NCBI GenBank assembly: GCA_963779095.1
Contig: CAVZWU010000014.1
Location: 54,586-118,585 of the forward strand
Reading direction: 5' to 3'
DNA length: 64,000 nucleotides
Source of the DNA: Roseiarcus sp963779095
GTDB lineage: Bacteria; Pseudomonadota; Alphaproteobacteria; Rhizobiales; Beijerinckiaceae
Shown here piece after piece: positions 36,036 through 45,662 of this stretch (within the stretch, counting starts at the first letter, position 1; each line of letters opens with the position of its first letter). The translations under genes were made by a program, and so were the position numbers. The notes beneath the pieces were generated by a model that saw only the letters and a list, made by a program, of their open reading frames with translations, ran no database searches and had not been told where the DNA came from.

Positions 36036-36518
36036 ATGAAGAACGAAACGATCGTGGAGCGGACGAGCGACCGTGAGCTCACCGTCACCCGCACGTTCAA
36101 TGCGCCGGCGCATATCGTCTTTGACGCATGGACGAAGCCGGAGCTCCTGAAGCGATGGTGGGCGCCCAAGTCCTTCGGCGTGTCGCTCTTCGAGTGCGAG
36201 CAGGACTTGCGCGTGGGAGGAGCCTATCGCTTCGCGTTCGGGCGCGACCCAAAGGATCCAGAGGTGTTTACGGGCCGGTACCTCGAGGTGGATCCGCCCT
36301 CGCGGCTGGTCCTCACCCAGCTCTATGAGCGGATGGCCGATGTCGGCGAGGCCGTGGTGACAGCTGACTTCGAGGAGAGCGAAGGCAGGACTCGTCTTAC
36401 TCTGCGCCAGGTCTTCCCAAGCAAGGAAGCGTTGGAAGGCGCGCTGGCGTCGGGCATGGAGCGCGGCATGCGGGTGACGCTCGATCAGCTCGACGAACTC
36501 GTCGCCTCAATGCGCTGA
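36036..36518 (+). CDS. SRPBCC (AHSA1-like) domain protein
   Basis: 160 residues starting at ATG 36036 (MKNETIVERTSDRELTVTRT). The START/SRPBCC core is FNAPAHIVFDAWTKPELLKR, WWAPKSFGVSLFECEQDLRV, GGAYRFAFGRDP and RLVLTQLYERMAD, ending LDQLDELVASMR. The family holds small hydrophobic ligands; the ligand is unknown. It is seven bases after the arsR stop, and the pairing of ArsR with AHSA1-like genes is common, so it may be the controlled gene. Confidence 0.88.
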   Translation: MKNETIVERTSDRELTVTRTFNAPAHIVFDAWTKPELLKRWWAPKSFGVSLFECEQDLRVGGAYRFAFGRDPKDPEVFTGRYLEVDPPSRLVLTQLYERMADVGEAVVTADFEESEGRTRLTLRQVFPSKEALEGALASGMERGMRVTLDQLDELVASMR

Positions 36519-36588
36519 CAACGATCGCGGCTCATCGCTCACATTGGGCCCGACCCGCTGTCGGCGCGCCTGGCTCGAAGCCGTGCCC

Positions 36589-37605
36589 TCAGTGATACCC
36601 CAGGTCGCCGCGGACCTTGCCGCGAAACACCCAATAGGACCAGCCGGTGTACATGAGGATGACCGGCAGCAGGAACACCGTGCCCACGAGCAGGAAGGCC
36701 TGCGTCGACGGCGAGGAGGCTGCGTCCCAGAGGGTGAATTTGTACGGCACGATCAGCGGAAAGAGGCTGATCGCGAGGCCGAGATAGGACATCACGAACA
36801 ATAGGATCGCGCCGATGAACGGCGCCGCCTCGGAGCGGTTGTTGAGCGACCGCCATTCCCAGTAGGCGATGAGCGCGGTGACGATCGGCACCGGCGCCAG
36901 AAATCACGATATCGGGCCAGGAGAACCACCGCTCGGCGATCTCGGGCTTCGCCCATGGCGTCCATAGGCTCACCGCGGCGATTCCGATCAGAACGCCGAT
37001 CAGCGACCAGCGCCCCAGCGCCCGCGCCCAATCCTGAAGCGCGCCTTCGGTCTTCAGAATGAGCCAGCCCGCGCCAAGCAGGCCGTAGCCGAAGACCAGG
37101 GCGAGGCCGGTCAGCAGCGAGAACGGCGTGAAGCAGTCGAACGAGCCGCCGGCGAAGTGGCGGCCTTCCGTCTGAAAGCCCTGAATGAACGCGCCGAGCA
37201 CGACGCCTTGCGCGAAGGCGCCGATGACGGAGCCATAGTTGAAGGCGTGATCCCAGAAGGTCCGATGCTCGGCGTCGCGGTAGCGGAACTCGAAGGCGAC
37301 GCCGCGGAAAATGAGCGCCAGCAGCATGACGGCGATCGGGAAATAGACCGCGGGCAGGATGATCGCAAAGGCGAGCGGGAAAGCGCGCCATAAGCGCAAG
37401 CCCGCCGAGCACGAGCCAGGTCTCGTTGCCGTCCCAGATCGGCGCGATCGAGTTCATGACCAGATTGCGCGAATCCCGGTCGGGCGCGAACCCATAGAGT
37501 ATGCCCACGCCCAGATCGAAGCCGTCCAAAAGCACGTAGAGAAAGACGCCGACGCCGAGCACGAGCGTCCAGAGCGGGCACGAAATCAAGAACGGGACTG
37601 GTCAT
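36589..37605 (-). pseudogene. cydB: Cytochrome bd-type ubiquinol oxidase subunit II, three frameshifts
   Basis: Membrane partner of CydA in the quinol oxidase that reduces oxygen to water with high affinity. Fragments: MTSPVLDFVP then LWTLVLGVGVFLYVLLDGFD; LGVGILYGFAP; PIWDGNETWLVLGGLALMA; FPLAFAIILPAVYFPIAVML; HFAGGSFDCFTPFSLLTGLA; and MPIVTALIAYWEWRSLNNRS to RGKVRGDLGYH. Single extra bases near 37565, 37393 and 36893 explain all breaks. Repaired length is about 338 with eight or nine helices. The start ATG 37605 overlaps the cydA stop (ATGA). The breaks are more likely errors than damage. Confidence 0.82.
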
Positions 37606-39008
37606 AGTCGCCGCCCCGCTTCTGTCGACGGGAGCGCCTGGACCGGCCGCGCCGGCCGTCCGCTTTCGATTGTCTCAGGCTCGACCGCAGCGTCGGCGGG
37701 ACCAAGCCGCACCAGTCTCACCATCATCGCGAAGCCGGCTGAGAACATGACGAGGTACACAAGACAATAGCCGATGAAGCGAAAGCGCGACGTCGAATCC
37801 CGTGAGCGAGGGGGACACGGAATTGGCCGTGCGCAGGAGCCCATAGACCGTCCATGGCTGGCGGCCGACTTCGGTCGTCGCCCAGCCGGCCGTCACCGCG
37901 ATGAAGCCGAGGGGCGAGGCGAGCGTGCACACCAAAGGAACCAGGGGCGTCGAAGAGTTCGCCCCGCCAGCGCAGCCAAAGGCTCGCCATGACCATCGCC
38001 AGCATGATGACTGCAATTCCCACCATGATCCGGAAGCCGAAGAAGGGGACGATGATCGGCGACGGCCGCTGGTCGGCGCGGCCAGTCCTTGAGGCCGTGC
38101 ACGGTTCCGTTAGGGTCATGGGTCAGAATGAGGCTGCCCAGGTCCGGGATCGCCATGCTCGTAGCGGTCCGTCTCGGCCTTCTCATCGGGGATAGCGAAC
38201 AGATTGAGCGCGAACGCGGCCATGGGTGTCCCAGATGGCCTCGATCGCCGCCAGCTTCGCCGGCTGATATTCGAGCGTGTTCAGGCCATGCGCGTCGCCG
38301 AGGAAGAACTGGAGCGGGACGAGCACGGTGAGGAGCCACAAGGTCATCGACAGCATGGTGCGCGCTTCTTCGACGAAGCGTCCTTGCCGCAGATACGACG
38401 CCGCGACGCCAACGACGACAAAGCCGGTGGTGATGTAGACCGCGTCGACGACGTGAGCGAGCCGATAAGGAAAAGACGGGCTGAAGATGATCTGAAGCCA
38501 GTCCTTCGGCAGGAAACGGCCGTCGACGATTTCGATAACCGGCGGGCGTTTGCATCCAGCTGTTGGTGGCGATGATCCAGAAAGTCGAAAAGAGCGTCCC
38601 GAGGGCGACCATCAACGCCGCGACGAAATGGGCCCAGCGCGGCACCAGCTTGCGTCCGAACAACAGCACGCCGAGGAATGCCGCCTCCAGGAAGAAAGCG
38701 GTCAGCCCCTCGTAGGCCAGCAGCGGCCCGACGACGTTGGCGGCGGCGTCGGAGTAACGGCTCCAGTTGGTGCCGATCTGGAACGGCATGACGATCCCCG
38801 AAACGACCCCCATGCCGAATGACACCGCAAAAATCTTGATCCAGAAGCTCGAAATGCGAAGGTAGATTTCTCGCGCGGTGAAGAGACTGAGACCCTCCAG
38901 CACCGCAATGAAGGCGGCGAGACCGATGGTGAAGGCGGGCAGGAGGAAATGCCAGGCGATGACCCAGGCGAACTGGACACGGGATAGAACAACGGGATCC
39001 ATGCTCAT
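37602..39008 (-). pseudogene. cydA: Cytochrome bd-type ubiquinol oxidase subunit I, six frameshifts
   Basis: Heme-bearing subunit of the bd quinol oxidase. Fragments in all three frames: MSMDPVVLSRVQFAWVIAWH with FLLPAFTIGLAAFIAVLEGL (heme ligand His region), FGMGVVSGIVMPFQIGTNWS, EGLTAFFLEAAFLGVLLFG, QFFLGDAHGLNTLEYQPAKL, GSLILTHDPNGTVHGLKDW, FFGFRIMVGIAVIMLAMVMA, GWATTEVGRQPWTVYGLLRT and the terminal FSAGFAMMVRLVRLGP. Breaks near 38534, 38226, 38159, 38078, 37948 and 37790 are each one base. Short Q-loop content suggests the cyanide-insensitive (CIO) type. The gene is otherwise conserved through its whole length (about 468). Confidence 0.8.
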
Positions 39009-39217
39009 CGCGCCCCGCTTATTGCGCCCGGCCTTTGAACCTTGAGGCTATTGGCGCTCCGTCCACAGGAGCGGAAGCGTAGTATCATGGACGGCGGCGA
39101 TTTTCACGACCATCCCTCGAGCGGCGCGGAATCCCTTGACCACACGGGTCTGGGAGATTAGGGGTTACGCAACGTCGAAGTTGTGGCGAGGTTGAACTCG
39201 TTTTCCGGCTGGATACG

Positions 39218-40006
39218 ATGAATTTGGTCATGGCGCGACAGGTGGCGCTCGCGGGCGTTGTTGCGGCCGTCGGTCTATGCTCGGCGCTCGTGTGTGGACC
39301 GGCGCAAGCGGGCGCTGCGCCGGCTTGCGTGACTGCGCCAGGGGCCTTCGCCTTCGCTTGCACGGGCTCTTCGGCTTATTACGCGACCCTCACTCTTCAA
39401 GTGGGCGGAAAGACCGTCAGCTTAAGCACTAATGGCTTCCAGGGATGGGTCAGCAACGCTTCATTCAATATCGGCGGCCCCTTCGGTGTTAACTCAAACT
39501 ATGTGGTCGGCGTTTATAACGACGCGTCTTAGAACAATTATTTCGGATTTAATCTGTCCCGCTTGGGCTCGACCGGGAGTGTTACGTCGGCGAGTTTGAC
39601 CGTTAATTCCGGTTTGATTAACGCGACAATGAATTACACTCTGTTCGGGGTCACGGATTTGACCTCTCAGCTCGAGGCCAACTTCGGTCCGAACACGAAT
39701 CTCTACGATAAGCTGGCGGGCGGTCTGGTCTATGACGATCCCATTCTCGCCCCGAACACAACCGATCCGTTTAAGCCGCTTGTGCTTACGCTCAACGAAT
39801 TGGCGATCAAGGACATTAACGACGCGATCCAGAGCCGGAGCGTGATGTTCACCATCTCCGGCCATGCCGATTTGGTCAGTTCCGTTCCTGAGCCGTCGAC
39901 GTGGGTCCTGATCCTTGCCGGTTTCTTAGGGCTTGGCTTCGCGGCCCGCCGCCACCCAGCGCTAAGACGCCGGGATTCGGTCTCCGCCGGACGCAGCGCT
40001 TTTTAA
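39218..40006 (+). pseudogene. PEP-CTERM protein with in-frame amber codon
   Basis: 262 codons in one frame, interrupted only by TAG at 39530-39532. The signal peptide MNLVMARQVALAGVVAAVGL is cleaved near AGA. The body is GSSAYYATLTLQVGGKTVSL before the stop and NNYFGFNLSRLGSTGSVTSA after. The C-terminus is PEPSTWVLILAGFLGLGFAA then RRHP, a PEP-CTERM signal. Reading across the stop gives an uninterrupted protein; a CAG (Gln) to TAG change would explain it. Mutation, sequencing error and read-through are all possible. It is AT-richer than the flanks. Confidence 0.7.
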
Positions 40007-40109
40007 TATTGGATGGTCGGCCGCCTTCAGGCCGCCCTTTCCACGAGCGCAAAGGCGGGCCTCTCTGCTTGATTTGACGCGCTGTCGTCGATGGACCATT
40101 TGTTAGCCC

Positions 40110-40838
40110 ATGGCCGATGTCTCCTTTCCCGCCGCGTTCGGCGCGGGTCTGATCTCATTTGTTTCGCCGTGCGTGCTGCCGCTCGCGGCGCCGTATCTCT
40201 GCTATCTCGCGGGCGCCAGCGTCGAAGCGCTGGTCGACGAGAGCGAGGCGAAGGCGAGGCGCGATATTCTCCTCACCGCATTGCTGTTCGTGGCCGGTTT
40301 TTCGACCGTGTTCGTCGCCTTGGGCGCGACGGCGTCGGTGTTGGGGGAGTTGCTCAGGCAATGGAGCCATGCGCTGTCGATCGCGGCTGGGATCGGCGTG
40401 ATCCTGATGGGCCTGCACTTTCTTGGCGTATTCCGGATCAGCGCGATGCTGCGCGAGAAGCGCCTGGAGCTCGAGAAACCCGCGGGCCTATGGAGCGCCT
40501 ATCCGATGGGCTTCGCCTTCGCGATCGGCTGGACCCCCTGCATCGGCCCGATCCTGGCCACCATTCTCGCCGTCGCCGGCAGCAGGGACACCGCCGCCAG
40601 CGGCGCGGCTCTGCTTGCCGTCTACAGCCTGGGGCTGGGTCTGCCGTTTATCCTCGCCGCCGCCGCGATCGGCCCGTTCATGCGCGCCTCGCTCCATCTG
40701 CGCAAACAGTTCGGCCGCATCGAGAAGACCGTCGGCGTCCTCCTCGTCGTGACCGGCGTCTTGTTCCTGACCGGCGGTTTCCAGAGCGCTTCGCTGTGGC
40801 TGATCGAAACCTTCCCGCAGTTCAGTCGGATCGGGTGA
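40110..40838 (+). CDS. ccdA: Cytochrome c biogenesis protein CcdA
   Basis: 242-residue integral membrane protein of the DsbD/CcdA family, passing electrons from cytoplasmic thioredoxin to periplasmic disulfide proteins. Six hydrophobic segments are present. The redox Cys pair are FVSPCVLPLAAPYLCYLAGA near the start and GWTPCIGPILATILAVAGSR in the fourth helix, the classic positions. GLHFLGVFRISAML lies in the loop. It is needed for c-type cytochrome maturation, which fits the heme protein elsewhere in the window. An intrinsic terminator lies between it and livK. Confidence 0.92.
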   Translation: MADVSFPAAFGAGLISFVSPCVLPLAAPYLCYLAGASVEALVDESEAKARRDILLTALLFVAGFSTVFVALGATASVLGELLRQWSHALSIAAGIGVILMGLHFLGVFRISAMLREKRLELEKPAGLWSAYPMGFAFAIGWTPCIGPILATILAVAGSRDTAASGAALLAVYSLGLGLPFILAAAAIGPFMRASLHLRKQFGRIEKTVGVLLVVTGVLFLTGGFQSASLWLIETFPQFSRIG

Positions 40839-40849
40839 GACGGCAAAAA

Positions 40850-40873
40850 GGGACCGCCGTTCCCGGCGGTCCC
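40850..40873 (-). terminator. Intrinsic terminator of the liv operon
   Basis: Minus strand: GGGACCGCCG, GGAA, CGGCGGTCCC (10 bp perfect stem, 4-base loop) followed by TTTTTG. It lies 53 bases after the livK stop and ends the leftward liv transcript. It also lies 12 bases after ccdA and may help there. Confidence 0.85.
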
Positions 40874-40926
40874 TCGGATTGCGAAAGCCGGCGCGCGGGA
40901 CGTCGCCCGCCGGCAGCCACGCGGGC

Positions 40927-42048
40927 TTAAGACTTGTTCTGCACGTAGGTGATCTTGCCGTCGGGCCCCTTCTCCCAAGTGTACCAGACGTAGTCGACGC
41001 TGGTGCGGTCGCCCTTCTTGTCGAAGGCGATCGGGCCGATCACCGTGTTGAAGGTCATGCCCGAATGCATGGCTTCGGCGACCTTCTTCGGATCGAGCGA
41101 CTTGGCCTTCTCCGCCGCCTGCTTCATGATCTGGACGGCAGCGTAGGAGTAGAGCGTATAGGCTTCCGGATCGAAGTTCTTCGCCTTGAACTCGGCGACC
41201 ACGTCCTTGGCGGCGGGGTTCTGACGCGGGTCGGGACCGAATGACATCAAGGTGCCTTCGACGCCCGGTCCGCCGATCTGCGAGAACTCGTTGTCGGTGA
41301 TGCCGTCGCCGGAGATCATGACGGTCTTCATGCCCTGGTCGCGCATCTGGCGAATGATGAGGCCGCCTTCGGTGTGCAGGCCGCCCCACATCAGATAGTC
41401 GGCGCCCGATTCCTTGATCTTGGAGACAATGGCCGAATAATCCTTCTCGCCGGTGTTGACGCCTTCGTACAGCACTTCCTTGATGCCGAACTTGTGCATG
41501 TTGTCGAGCGCGGCGTCGGCGAGGCCCTTGCCGTAGGTCGTCTTGTCGTGCACGACCGCGATCTTCTTGCCCTTGAGCTTGTCGCGCGCGAGTTCGGCCC
41601 ACAGCATGCCCTGCTGGTCGTCGCGGCCGCAGGTGCGGAACGCGTCCCAGAGCTTGCGGTCGGTGATCTTCGGATTGGTGGCCGAGGGGGTGATGAACAG
41701 GATGCCGTTTTCCGCGTAGACGTCGGAGGCGGGGATCGTCACGCCGGAATTGAAATGGCCGACCACGAACTTGACGCCGTCGCCGACGAACTTGTTGGCG
41801 ACCGATACGCCCTGCTTGGGATCGGAGACGTCATCGCCCTGTTCGAGCGTGATCTTTTGTCCGAGAATGCCGCCGGCCTTGTTGATGTCCTCGACCGCCT
41901 GCGTCGTGCCCTGCACGAGCTGCGCCCCGAAGGCGGCGTTGGGTCCAGTGATCGGGCCAGCGACGCCCATCTTGATCTGTGCGCTGGCCGCGCCAGAGAA
42001 CGCCAGGGCCGCGACGAGCGCCACCCCAGACAACCAATGTTTGGTCAT
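40927..42048 (-). CDS. livK: Branched-chain amino acid ABC transporter, substrate-binding protein
   Basis: 373-residue periplasmic solute-binding protein. The signal peptide MTKHWLSGVALVAALAFSGA is cleaved near ASA. The mature fold begins QIKMGVAGPITGPNAAFGAQ and has the type I Leu/Ile/Val-binding pattern (GDDVSDPKQGVSVANKFVGD, FVVGHFNSGVTIPASDVYAE, FRTCGRDDQQGMLWAELARD). The ligand could be Leu/Ile/Val or related amides and is not settled by eye. It is the last gene of the operon and is followed by the intrinsic terminator. Confidence 0.9.
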   Translation of the reverse strand: MTKHWLSGVALVAALAFSGAASAQIKMGVAGPITGPNAAFGAQLVQGTTQAVEDINKAGGILGQKITLEQGDDVSDPKQGVSVANKFVGDGVKFVVGHFNSGVTIPASDVYAENGILFITPSATNPKITDRKLWDAFRTCGRDDQQGMLWAELARDKLKGKKIAVVHDKTTYGKGLADAALDNMHKFGIKEVLYEGVNTGEKDYSAIVSKIKESGADYLMWGGLHTEGGLIIRQMRDQGMKTVMISGDGITDNEFSQIGGPGVEGTLMSFGPDPRQNPAAKDVVAEFKAKNFDPEAYTLYSYAAVQIMKQAAEKAKSLDPKKVAEAMHSGMTFNTVIGPIAFDKKGDRTSVDYVWYTWEKGPDGKITYVQNKS

Positions 42049-42184
42049 TCAGCTACTCCCATGAGTTGCGGGCGCCCGGTCCTCCCTGACGCCCGTCGGC
42101 AGAAGACAATTCCACCTTGAACGCGGATACTTTCCCTTTTTTGATCAAGAGTCACCTTAAAAAACACAAAGGTTTGATCAGCTT

Positions 42185-42553
42185 TTAGGCGACGTTCAGC
42201 CATTCCCTTTCGCGCGCCAGTTCAGCCCCGAACGCTCGTAAACCCAGGAGATATTGGGTCGCCATCTGCGTCGCCCGCATGGACCGATAGCCGAGCGCGC
42301 CGATCGCCATCGTCCAGATGTAGGCGACGATGAAGAGCCTCGGCGACAGCAGCGGCTCGCCATAGAGCGCGTAATGAAGGAAGCGCACGGCTGCGGTGAG
42401 AAAGATCATATAGAGCGCAACCATCGCCAGCGGCCGCCAGGTCTTGGCGATCGCCCGTCCGGTCGCCCAGGCGCCCGCCCCGCCCAGCACCAGGGTGATG
42501 AGGACGAAGGTGAAGGGACCGTAAGGTGAATTCGCCCACAGGAAGCCGTCCAT
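42185..42553 (-). CDS. Small membrane protein of the liv operon (DUF6867-like)
   Basis: 122 residues, start ATG 42553 overlapping the livF stop. Three hydrophobic segments (GPFTFVLITLVLGGAGAWAT, PLAMVALYMIFLTAAVRFLH, LFIVAYIWTMAIGALGYRS) lie in a short protein with a basic cytoplasmic end (REREWLNVA). I recall similar proteins between livF and livK in rhizobial operons, possibly the DUF6867 family. Its role in transport is not known. The overlap argues for translation coupled to livF. Confidence 0.65.
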   Translation of the reverse strand: MDGFLWANSPYGPFTFVLITLVLGGAGAWATGRAIAKTWRPLAMVALYMIFLTAAVRFLHYALYGEPLLSPRLFIVAYIWTMAIGALGYRSMRATQMATQYLLGLRAFGAELAREREWLNVA

Positions 42554-43296
42554 CAATGCCCCCCCTCGAGATAGGCGGCCCGCACTTCCGGGCGCGCCAG
42601 CAGTTCGGCGCCGGCGCCTTGCATGGTGATCGCGCCATTGACCATCACATAGCCGCGATGGGCGAGTTTCAGCGCATGAAAGGCGTTCTGCTCGACCAGG
42701 AAAACGGTGAGGCCTTCGCGCGCGTTCAGTTCGCCGATCACTTCGAAGATCTGCTTGACCACGAGCGGAGCAAGACCGAGCGACGGCTCGTCCAGAAGCA
42801 GCAAGCGGGGCCGGCTCATGAGCGCCCGCCCGATCGCCAGCATCTGCTGTTCGCCGCCCGACAAGGTGCCCCCGCGCTGCGGCGCGCGCTCCTTGAGGCG
42901 CGGAAAGAGCGTGAACACGCGCTGCAGATCCTCGTCGAAATAGGCGAAATTGTTGATCGAGGCGCCCATCTGCAAATTCTCGAACACGGTCATGCGCGGA
43001 AAGATGCGACGTCCCTCCGGCGACTGGGCGATCGACAGCCGCGAGATCATGTGCGTCGGCAGGTTGGTGATGTCCCGGCCGTCGAAGGTGATCCGGCCGC
43101 GCCGCGCGCGGGGCGCGCCGAAAATGGTCATCATAGTCGTCGACTTGCCGGCGCCGTTGGCTCCGATCAGGGTGACGATTTCGCCCTTGTTGACGTCGAT
43201 GTCGACGCCCTTGAGCGCCTGGATCTTGCCGTAGAAAGTCTCGATCCCGCGCAGTTGCAGAAGCGGCGTCAGCGCGGCCGCGCCCGCGACGCTCAC
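42553..43296 (-). CDS. livF: Branched-chain amino acid ABC transporter, ATP-binding protein LivF
   Basis: 247-residue ATPase of the LivFGHMK importer. Walker A GANGAGKSTTMMTIFGAP, signature LSGGEQQMLAIGRALMSRP, Walker B LLLLDEPSLGLAPLVVKQIF and switch His in VFLVEQNAFHA are all present. LivF-type sequence features include AQSPEGRRIFPRMTVFENL. It overlaps livG by four bases (start 43296, livG stop 43293). It uses ATP hydrolysis to drive import of branched-chain amino acids with LivG, LivH and LivM. Confidence 0.94.
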   Translation of the reverse strand: MSVAGAAALTPLLQLRGIETFYGKIQALKGVDIDVNKGEIVTLIGANGAGKSTTMMTIFGAPRARRGRITFDGRDITNLPTHMISRLSIAQSPEGRRIFPRMTVFENLQMGASINNFAYFDEDLQRVFTLFPRLKERAPQRGGTLSGGEQQMLAIGRALMSRPRLLLLDEPSLGLAPLVVKQIFEVIGELNAREGLTVFLVEQNAFHALKLAHRGYVMVNGAITMQGAGAELLARPEVRAAYLEGGH

Positions 43297-44204
43297 TGCT
43301 CCAGCTCCTTTTCGATCTGTTCGACCTCCTCCTCGTCCTCGACGCCGAGATAGGCCGCGATCACTTTCGGATCGGCGCGCACTTCCTCCGGCGTGCCGTC
43401 GGCGATCTTGACGCCGTAGTCGAGCACCACCACATGATCGGAGATCTGCATGACGACCGACATGTCATGCTCGATCAGGAGCACCGAAGTGTTGTGGTCG
43501 GCGCGGATCGACCGCAGGAGCGCGTTGAGATCGGCCGATTCGCGCGGATTGAGTCCGGCGGCCGGTTCATCCAGGCAAAGAAGCACCGGATCGGTGCACA
43601 TCGCGCGGGCGATTTCGAGCCGGCGCTGGGCGCCGTAGGGCAGTTCGCCCGCGGGATCGTCGGCGCGGTCGGTCAGATCGATCTTCTCCAGCCAGTATTT
43701 CGCCCGCTCGATGCAATCCGCCTCCTTGCGGCGATAGCTCGGCGCGCCGATCAGCCCGAGCACGGTGAGGCCGCTCGCCAGCATGAGCGGATTGTGGTGG
43801 GCGACCAGCAGGTTCTCCAGCACCGTCATGCCCTGGAAGAGGCGGATGTTCTGGAAGGTGCGCGCGACTCGCGCCTTGCGGGCGATTTCGTGGTCGGGCA
43901 TGCGCTCGAGCAGGAAGAGCTCGCCATTCGCGGTCGTCGCATGGCGGCCGCTCGATCGGGTGGCGGCGGCGATGTCGTCCGGCGTCGCGACGCCATCGCG
44001 GGCAAGGGCGAGGCGCCCCTCGGTCGGCTTGTAGAAGCCGGTGACGCAATTGAAGACGGTCGTCTTGCCCGCGCCGTTCGGCCCGATGAGCGCGGTGATG
44101 TCTCCCCGTCCGACCGAAAAGCTGAAGGCGTTCACCGCGACGAGGCCGCCGAACCGCATTGTGAGGTTTTCGACGGCGAGCAGCGGGCCGGTCAGCCAGT
44201 TCAT
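43293..44204 (-). CDS. livG: Branched-chain amino acid ABC transporter, ATP-binding protein LivG
   Basis: 303-residue ATPase. Walker A GPNGAGKTTVFNCVTGFYKP, LivG-typical VARTFQNIRLFQGMTVLENL, signature-like LPYGAQRRLEIARAMCTDP, Walker B LLCLDEPAAGLNPRESADL and the His in LIEHDMSVVMQISDH. It is slightly longer than usual because of an insert around residue 70-90 (ARDGVATPDDIAAATRSSGR) and an acidic tail (EEEVEQIEKELEQ). It starts at 44204, next to the livM stop. Forms the heteromeric ATPase with LivF. Confidence 0.94.
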   Translation of the reverse strand: MNWLTGPLLAVENLTMRFGGLVAVNAFSFSVGRGDITALIGPNGAGKTTVFNCVTGFYKPTEGRLALARDGVATPDDIAAATRSSGRHATTANGELFLLERMPDHEIARKARVARTFQNIRLFQGMTVLENLLVAHHNPLMLASGLTVLGLIGAPSYRRKEADCIERAKYWLEKIDLTDRADDPAGELPYGAQRRLEIARAMCTDPVLLCLDEPAAGLNPRESADLNALLRSIRADHNTSVLLIEHDMSVVMQISDHVVVLDYGVKIADGTPEEVRADPKVIAAYLGVEDEEEVEQIEKELEQ

Positions 44205-45659
44205 TTAGCCGTGTCCCTCTTTGACCAGATCGCCGGACACGGCCTTTCGCTCCTTGAGGAAGATCGACGGCAGGCGCGTCGAAACGAGGCCGCGCGGCTT
44301 CCAGATCATCATGACGACCATCGCCGCGCCGAACAGCAGCATGCGATATTGCGTCGGATCGAAATCCTGGCCGAATATCGCCTTCATCCATTCCAGTTCG
44401 CGCATGAGCTCGGGAACGCCGATCATCACCGCGGCGGCGATCGCGACGCCAAGCTGTGAGCCCATGCCGCCGAGCACGACGATGGCGAGGATGGTCGCCG
44501 ACTCGATGAAGGTGAAACTTTCGGGGCTGACGAACCCTTGCCGGACGGCGAAGAATGAACCGGCGAAGCCGCCGAACATCGCGCCGAGCGCAAAGGCGGT
44601 GAGCTTGGTGTTGGTGGTGTTGATGCCGAGCGACCGGCAGGCGATTTCGTCCTCGCGCAAGCGCTTCCCAGGCCCGTCCGATCGGCAGGCGGCGCAGGCG
44701 AATGGTGACGAAATTGGTGAGGAGGGCGAGCGCAAGGATCAGATAGAAGAGAAAGATCGTGCGGTAGATCGGCGTGTAGGGCAGATGAAAGATCGCCGCG
44801 AACCCGTCGTCGTCGTCAGTGAAAGGAATGCCGAAGAACGACACATGCGGAATTTCGCTGATGCCGGCATAGCCGTTGGTCAGATCGACCCAGTTGATCA
44901 GCACCATGCGGATGATCTCGCCGAACGCGAGGGTCACGATCGCCAGATAGTCGCCTCTGAGCCTGAGAACCGGAAAGCCGAGAATGACGCCCCACATCGC
45001 CGCAAGGATCCCGGCGAGCGGCAGGCAGATCCAGAACGAAAGGCCGAACGTGGTCGACAGCAGCGCATAGGAATAGGCGCCGACCGCGTAGAAGGCGACG
45101 TAGCCGAGATCGAGCAGGCCGGCGAGGCCGACCACGATGTTCAATCCCCAGCCCAGCATCACGTAGATCAGAATCTGGACGCCGTAATTGTTGATCCACT
45201 TGAGCGAGCCGCTGAGGCCCGAGGAGGCCAAGCGAGATGAGCGGGAACAGGATGACGAGCCCGAGCGCGAACGGACCGAAATAGCGACCGAACGCAGCCC
45301 AGGCGCGCCGACGGCGGGGCCGTGCCCTCGCCCTCCCGCGCCGCCTGCGCCAGCGCGCCGCCCATGCCCCCGGCGACGACCGAGCCCACGCGGTCGAACC
45401 AGATCCGCCAGTCCGCGCGCGCCATCTGGCGCAAGAAAACGAACACGAAAACGATCGCCGCGATGGCGAACGAAAGCGGCCATCGGCCGCCCAGCACGAG
45501 TTCGTTGTTGATGTTCGCTTCGGCGCGGTAGCTGATGATCGGGAAGCAAAGGCCGAAGGCGACGAGCGCCGCGGCCGCGGCGTTGCGGAGGGCGGGGACG
45601 AGCTGGGTCGCGGTTTCGACGGGAGCCGCGATCTCGGAGGCTTGCGAAGGCGCGCTCAT
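44205..45659 (-). pseudogene. livM: Branched-chain amino acid ABC transporter permease LivM, three frameshifts
   Basis: Inner-membrane permease with a long N-terminal segment. Fragments: MSAPSQASEIAAPVETATQL, AEANINNELVLGGRWPLSFA, AWAAFGRYFGPFALGLVILF, LSGSLKWINNYGVQILIYVM, LGWGLNIVVGLAGLLDLGYV, GVILGFPVLRLRGDYLAIVT with LAFGEIIRMV, then LREDEIACRSLGINTTNTKL and SQLGVAIAAAVMIGVPELMR. Breaks near 45305, 45227 and 44662 are each one base and the similarity is unbroken around them. Repaired length is about 484, normal for rhizobial LivM. Sequencing error is likely because the operon is otherwise intact. Confidence 0.85.
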
Positions 45660-45662
45660 GGC

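Noticed and set aside
39530..39532. TAG as pyrrolysine or programmed read-through
   Set aside because: No pyl genes or other amber-containing ORFs are seen; mutation or error is simpler.
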